Shown piece by piece: positions 5,988 through 8,568 of a stretch of DNA of 8,568 nt; the first letter of the stretch is position 1, and each line of letters opens with the position of its first letter. This DNA comes from Campylobacterales bacterium (GTDB taxonomy: Bacteria > Campylobacterota > Campylobacteria > Campylobacterales > JALSKU01). Both the position numbers and the translations under genes were made by a program. The notes under the pieces are model-generated. The model was not told where the DNA came from and ran no database searches. It was given only the letters and a program-made list of their open reading frames with translations. The stretch spans positions 1-8,568 of the forward strand of contig JALVWW010000242.1 of assembly GCA_027023175.1 (NCBI GenBank). The letters are read 5' to 3'.

Positions 5988-5993
5988 TATAAT
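5988..5993 (+). promoter_or_regulatory. Candidate -10 box of the ferredoxin-chaperone promoter
   Basis: TATAAT about 33 bases before the ferredoxin start, predicting transcription from around 6000. No TTGACA-like -35 is present; TTAAG-type sequence lies at 5961-5970. The candidate operator at 5941-5958 is just upstream. Confidence 0.4.
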
Positions 5994-6025
5994 TATTTCA
6001 AAACAATTTAAATAAGGCAATGAAA

Positions 6026-7714
6026 ATGAATGAATATGTTTTTTACAGCCCTGAAAAATTAGACTTTCCCCTCAATGAAAGTATTAAGATAATTGATGAT
6101 CCAAAAAAAGTAAATGAAACTTGTATTATTTCTAACTCAAAAGAGATAGAAGCTGAGGTTTATGCTCCTGAGATTAATTTCTACATAAAAAACAGCGAAG
6201 ACTCCATAGCAGATATGATTAAAAATATTGAAATACTCTATACCATCAGAAGTATCAAGCTTGATTATGCGACTGATTTTGAAAATGAAAAAGAGATAGG
6301 CAATAAGCTTTTGTTGGTGGGAGACAAGGAAGATTTGCTTCAGATAGAAGAGTTTTTTGATGATAATTTTGAGCTTTATTTTGCAGGCAGTGAGTCAGTT
6401 GCAAAGATAGAAGGAACCATTGGAGAGTTGGTGGTACATCTAAGCAGAAATGGAAAAATTACTCCTTTGGCAGTAGATCAAATGGTGTGGTTCAATGCAC
6501 CAAAATCAGCTTTTAAACAAAACGGAGTATATGACCCCGTAAAAGAGGGCATAGAAAATACAGTAAACAGGGTAAAAAATAATTGCATACACTTTAGTTA
6601 TAAAAAAGCCATAAACTACAACCCTGATATTTGCCAGTACAAAGGAAGGGTGACAAAAGATGGAAGCGATATATGTGGAGACTGTGCCAATATCTGCCCT
6701 ACCAATGCGATCATAAAAATAGATGATAAAAAAGAGTTGAGTTTTACCCACGAGGATTGCGAAACCTGTGGAGGGTGCGTTAGTGTTTGTCCTTCCGGTG
6801 CATTAGATCTAAGTGCTACTCCAAGAGAGTATATCTATGAAGCAAGCAATCTTTTAAAAGATTATAAGATATTGCTAATTCCTGAAGTTATGGATATAGA
6901 AAATTTAAAGGTAAAACTTCCTCAAAAAGTTTTACCTTTTATCGTAGGTGGTAGAAAATTTTTGCATGAAGCCCACTTTTTAAGTCTATTTCAACAAAGT
7001 GGAGCCCAAGTAGTTTTTTATACAGATTTTTTATCAAAAGGAAGTTTGTCCGCACTTGAAATGGTAAATGAGATAGGAAGAAGAAAATATGGTGAGGATT
7101 TGGTACTGGTTGCCATGAGCGGATCTGAACTGAACAATGCCTTGCAAAATGTAAAATATATTCCAGACAGTAGATACTCTATAGATGAGCTAGGGCTAAA
7201 TAAAAGAGAGATATTTGCGGCAAGACTTTCATACTTGATAGGAGAGGATGATTTAGGTATATATGAAAACAAAGATGAATATATCCACTATGGAAAAGTT
7301 ATCATTAATGAAAACAACTGCACATTATGCCTTAGTTGTGTGGGGGCTTGCAATGTAAAAGCATTGACTGCACATCCTGAAGATAACTCCTTGAGATTTA
7401 ATGCTTCAATTTGTACTGATTGCGGTTATTGTGAAGTAGTGTGTCCCGAGAGTGATTGTATAAAAGTAGTAAGAGATAAGTTTGAACTTAAAAAGGACTC
7501 TTTTAAGCAAGTTGTTATGGCAAAAGATGAACTTTTTAAATGTGTTGAGTGTGGCAAAGAGTTTGCACCCAAAAAAGCCGTAATGAAGATAGCTCAAATG
7601 ATGACCCCAATGTTTAATGGTGATGAAGCAAAGATAAGAACACTTTACTGTTGTGAAACATGTAAAGCAAAAGTTATGCTTAAAGCTCAAGCAAAACAAA
7701 ATAAAAAGGGTTAA
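6026..7714 (+). CDS. 4Fe-4S polyferredoxin with C-terminal zinc-ribbon-like motif (Cj1377c-like)
   Basis: A cytoplasmic iron-sulphur protein of 562 residues with no signal peptide. Residues below count from the second ATG (6026-6028), preferred because AAGG (6014-6017) is 8 bases before it but only 2 before the ATG at 6020. Cluster motifs: C203-x13-C217-x2-C220-x3-C224-Pro; C245/248/251/255 (CxxCxxCxxxCP); C432/435/438/442 (same spacing, Asn replacing Pro); C463/466/469/473 (CxxCxxCxxxCP). Near the C-terminus C506/C509 and C542/C543/C546 look like a zinc-ribbon or rubredoxin-like site. The N-terminal 200 residues and the 275-425 segment lack cysteines, apart from C33 and C187, and are unrecognised. 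From memory C. jejuni Cj1377c, a ferredoxin next to selA-selB, is the likely relative. Electron transfer to or from formate dehydrogenase, or a role in its maturation, is inferred from the selA-selB and TorD neighbours. A perfect hairpin interrupts the coding sequence at 6907-6939. Confidence 0.88.
   Translation: MNEYVFYSPEKLDFPLNESIKIIDDPKKVNETCIISNSKEIEAEVYAPEINFYIKNSEDSIADMIKNIEILYTIRSIKLDYATDFENEKEIGNKLLLVGDKEDLLQIEEFFDDNFELYFAGSESVAKIEGTIGELVVHLSRNGKITPLAVDQMVWFNAPKSAFKQNGVYDPVKEGIENTVNRVKNNCIHFSYKKAINYNPDICQYKGRVTKDGSDICGDCANICPTNAIIKIDDKKELSFTHEDCETCGGCVSVCPSGALDLSATPREYIYEASNLLKDYKILLIPEVMDIENLKVKLPQKVLPFIVGGRKFLHEAHFLSLFQQSGAQVVFYTDFLSKGSLSALEMVNEIGRRKYGEDLVLVAMSGSELNNALQNVKYIPDSRYSIDELGLNKREIFAARLSYLIGEDDLGIYENKDEYIHYGKVIINENNCTLCLSCVGACNVKALTAHPEDNSLRFNASICTDCGYCEVVCPESDCIKVVRDKFELKKDSFKQVVMAKDELFKCVECGKEFAPKKAVMKIAQMMTPMFNGDEAKIRTLYCCETCKAKVMLKAQAKQNKKG
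6907..6939 (+). repeat. Perfect 13-bp inverted repeat inside the ferredoxin gene
   Basis: AAAGGTAAAACTT (6907-6919) and AAGTTTTACCTTT (6927-6939) are perfect complements around a seven-base loop, followed by one more T. They encode parts of the stretch LKVKLPQKVLPF. The shape resembles an intrinsic terminator but is AT-rich and in mid-gene. It could pause or attenuate transcription or stabilise a processed end, or be a by-product of the repeated Lys-Val/Leu-Pro codons. Confidence 0.6.
7706..7710 (+). promoter_or_regulatory. RBS of the TorD-like gene inside the end of the ferredoxin gene
   Basis: AAGGG lies 6 bases before ATG 7717-7719 and overlaps the last ferredoxin codons (stop 7712-7714). 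The 2-base intergenic gap indicates one transcript and probable translational coupling. Confidence 0.8.
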
Positions 7715-7716
7715 AA

Positions 7717-8472
7717 ATGGATAAAAAAGCTATAAATCAGGCAAGAGCGCTCTACTACGGACTCTTTAGTTCACTATTTGCATTTGTTTTGGAAGATGAG
7801 AGATTTAGGGGTGTTAAAGAGACTATAGAACTGCTCAATAAAAATCCGTTGGATGAAAATTCTAAAAAAGCACTATCCAATATGCTCTCCATCATAAATA
7901 CCGTGGGACTAAAGATACTAGAGAGTGAGTATGATGCTATATTTTATGATCTTAGTAGTGATCCCGTGCCTACAACAGCCTCATTTTATGAAGAGGAGAG
8001 AGATGACGGTAAAAAAAGAGCTATTATGGTCAATTATGTTTTACAATCAAAATACAGAAGAGATGATAAAAAATTTACTGACTTAGAAGATGACATAGGG
8101 TTTATTTTTTCTTTTATGCAAAAGCTAATTCTTGATGAAGCAAATGGTGACGAAAAAGCCTCTTTTTTGGAGAGAGAAATTTTTAGAAATGTATTAAATG
8201 AATTTGTAGATGAATTTATAGAGAATGTTTATATGCATGAAAATTCCGCTTTTTATCAAGAGGTTGCACTTTTGTTGAAAGTTTTTATAGAGTTTGAAAG
8301 AGTTTATCTTGGTATAAACAAACCAAAAGAGACAATCAAGCCTATCAAAGAAAAAGAAGTATTTATATCTGATGCGGAAGCTAAAAGAAGACTTGAAAAC
8401 AAAAGAAAAAAATCAGAAGAAGTTGTAGAGTGTGTCCTAGAAGAGGGCGGAGATGTGGAGGATGAAGTGTAA
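7717..8472 (+). CDS. TorD/DmsD-family molybdoenzyme maturation chaperone (nitrate reductase delta-like)
   Basis: A cytoplasmic helical protein of 251 residues. TorD-family chaperones bind the Tat signal or apo form of a molybdopterin enzyme until its cofactor is loaded. The core motif is at about 71-100: EYDAIFYDLSSDPVPTTASF, then YEEERDDGKK, matching the family pattern of an acidic/aromatic stretch, Pro and a S/T-A-S-F/Y-Y/E run. DLEDDIGFIFSFMQKL (122-137) matches the second conserved helix, and QEVALLLKVFIEFE (181-194) the C-terminal helix. Residues about 203-251 are a highly charged tail beyond the domain, ending in acidic EEGGDVEDEV. Encoded 2 bases after the polyferredoxin. The client is most likely a selenocysteine-containing formate dehydrogenase, given selA-selB nearby and, from memory, TorD-like genes with fdh genes in Campylobacter. 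No client gene is in the window. Confidence 0.88.
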   Translation: MDKKAINQARALYYGLFSSLFAFVLEDERFRGVKETIELLNKNPLDENSKKALSNMLSIINTVGLKILESEYDAIFYDLSSDPVPTTASFYEEERDDGKKRAIMVNYVLQSKYRRDDKKFTDLEDDIGFIFSFMQKLILDEANGDEKASFLEREIFRNVLNEFVDEFIENVYMHENSAFYQEVALLLKVFIEFERVYLGINKPKETIKPIKEKEVFISDAEAKRRLENKRKKSEEVVECVLEEGGDVEDEV

Positions 8473-8517
8473 AACCGTAAGTAAAAGGCAAACTGCTTTG
8501 CCTTTTATAGGTTTTAC
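8469..8517 (+). terminator. Two-tier stem-loop after the TorD-like gene, probable (bidirectional) terminator
   Basis: The inner stem TAAAAGGCAAA (8482-8492) pairs perfectly with TTTGCCTTTTA (8497-8507) around CTGC, 11 bp with T's in the 3' arm. An outer stem GTAAAACC (8469-8476) pairs with GGTTTTAC (8510-8517), 8 bp, with small internal loops between. The A-rich 5' arm and T-rich 3' arm would allow termination from either direction. The outer stem begins in the stop codon of the upstream gene. Confidence 0.7.
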
Positions 8518-8530
8518 TGTGAGCTATCAT

Positions 8531-8568
8531 GTGTGAATCCTAAAATCAAGGATTTTAGTGATGAACAC
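8531..8568. repeat. Imperfect palindrome reaching the window edge
   Basis: CTAAAATC (8540-8547) and GATTTTAG (8551-8558) pair around AAG. Beyond a one-base bulge (T8559), ATC (8537-8539) pairs with GAT (8560-8562). A tandem G-A/G-A mismatch follows, then GTGT (8531-8534) pairs with ACAC (8565-8568). The element may continue past the window, so its full extent and identity (REP-like unit, transposon end, or second terminator for a convergent gene) cannot be judged. Confidence 0.5.

Noticed and set aside
5803..6019. Sigma-54 promoter for either operon
   Set aside because: No GG-N10-GC element was found in the divergent region, and the response regulator lacks an NtrC-type AAA+ domain.
8473..8568. 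Start of a selenocysteine formate dehydrogenase gene or a SECIS element at the window end
   Set aside because: There is no RBS-ATG-Tat (RRxFLK) signature and no in-frame UGA context. The hairpins are better read as terminator and palindrome.
1..8568. tRNA(Sec) gene (selC), selD, CRISPR array or insertion sequence
   Set aside because: I saw no tRNA-like G+C-rich cloverleaf with a CCA or G-T-T-C motif, no selenophosphate synthetase motifs, no regularly spaced 25-40 base repeats and no transposase domain.

Overview
The window is AT-rich and carries genes typical of Campylobacterota (Epsilonproteobacteria). The signs are the low G+C, A/T-rich codon use, a histidine kinase with the HQWRQPL H-box common in that phylum, and a polyferredoxin beside selA-selB. 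From memory, Campylobacter jejuni has the same neighbourhood (Cj1377c-selA-selB). A chemolithotrophic or formate-oxidising relative of Sulfurimonas, Arcobacter or Sulfurospirillum is plausible, but the genus cannot be fixed from the sequence.

There are two divergent transcription units. The minus-strand unit runs from about 5915 down past base 1. Its order is: a membrane-anchored LivK-type periplasmic binding protein (4684-5802); a previously uncalled 43-residue Cys-containing small ORF (4537-4668); a two-TM sensor histidine kinase (2941-4536); a response regulator with a winged-helix output (2207-2911); selA, selenocysteine synthase (865-2214, GTG start); and selB, the Sec-specific elongation factor (875 to beyond base 1, C-terminus cut off). 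The genes are tightly packed: the small ORF stop abuts the kinase ATG, and RR/selA and selA/selB overlap by 8 and 11 bases. It reads as a binding-protein/kinase/regulator sensory system co-transcribed with selenocysteine insertion machinery.

The plus-strand unit is a 4Fe-4S polyferredoxin (6026-7714) followed 2 bases later by a TorD-family molybdoenzyme chaperone (7717-8472). A two-tier hairpin, probably a terminator, closes it, followed by an imperfect palindrome that reaches the window end. Together the two units look like accessory functions for a selenocysteine- and molybdenum/tungsten-dependent formate dehydrogenase. The catalytic subunit itself is not in the window.

The 217-bp divergent region (5803-6019) holds a perfect heptamer array (six CATTTTT, each carrying an ATG on the gene strand), recurrent AGTAAAA/TTTTACT motifs including one perfect inverted pair, and AT-rich promoter candidates. 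A second heptamer array (TTGATGG-type, 837-864) spans the selA/selB junction and encodes an N-terminal extension of SelB. The most novel-looking piece is the 147-base interval between the binding protein and the kinase: a small ORF with its own ribosome binding site, one stem-loop over its start codon, and a 12-bp stem-loop abutting the kinase ribosome binding site. No stretch over 300 bases lacks a gene, and no tRNA, rRNA, CRISPR array or insertion sequence was seen.
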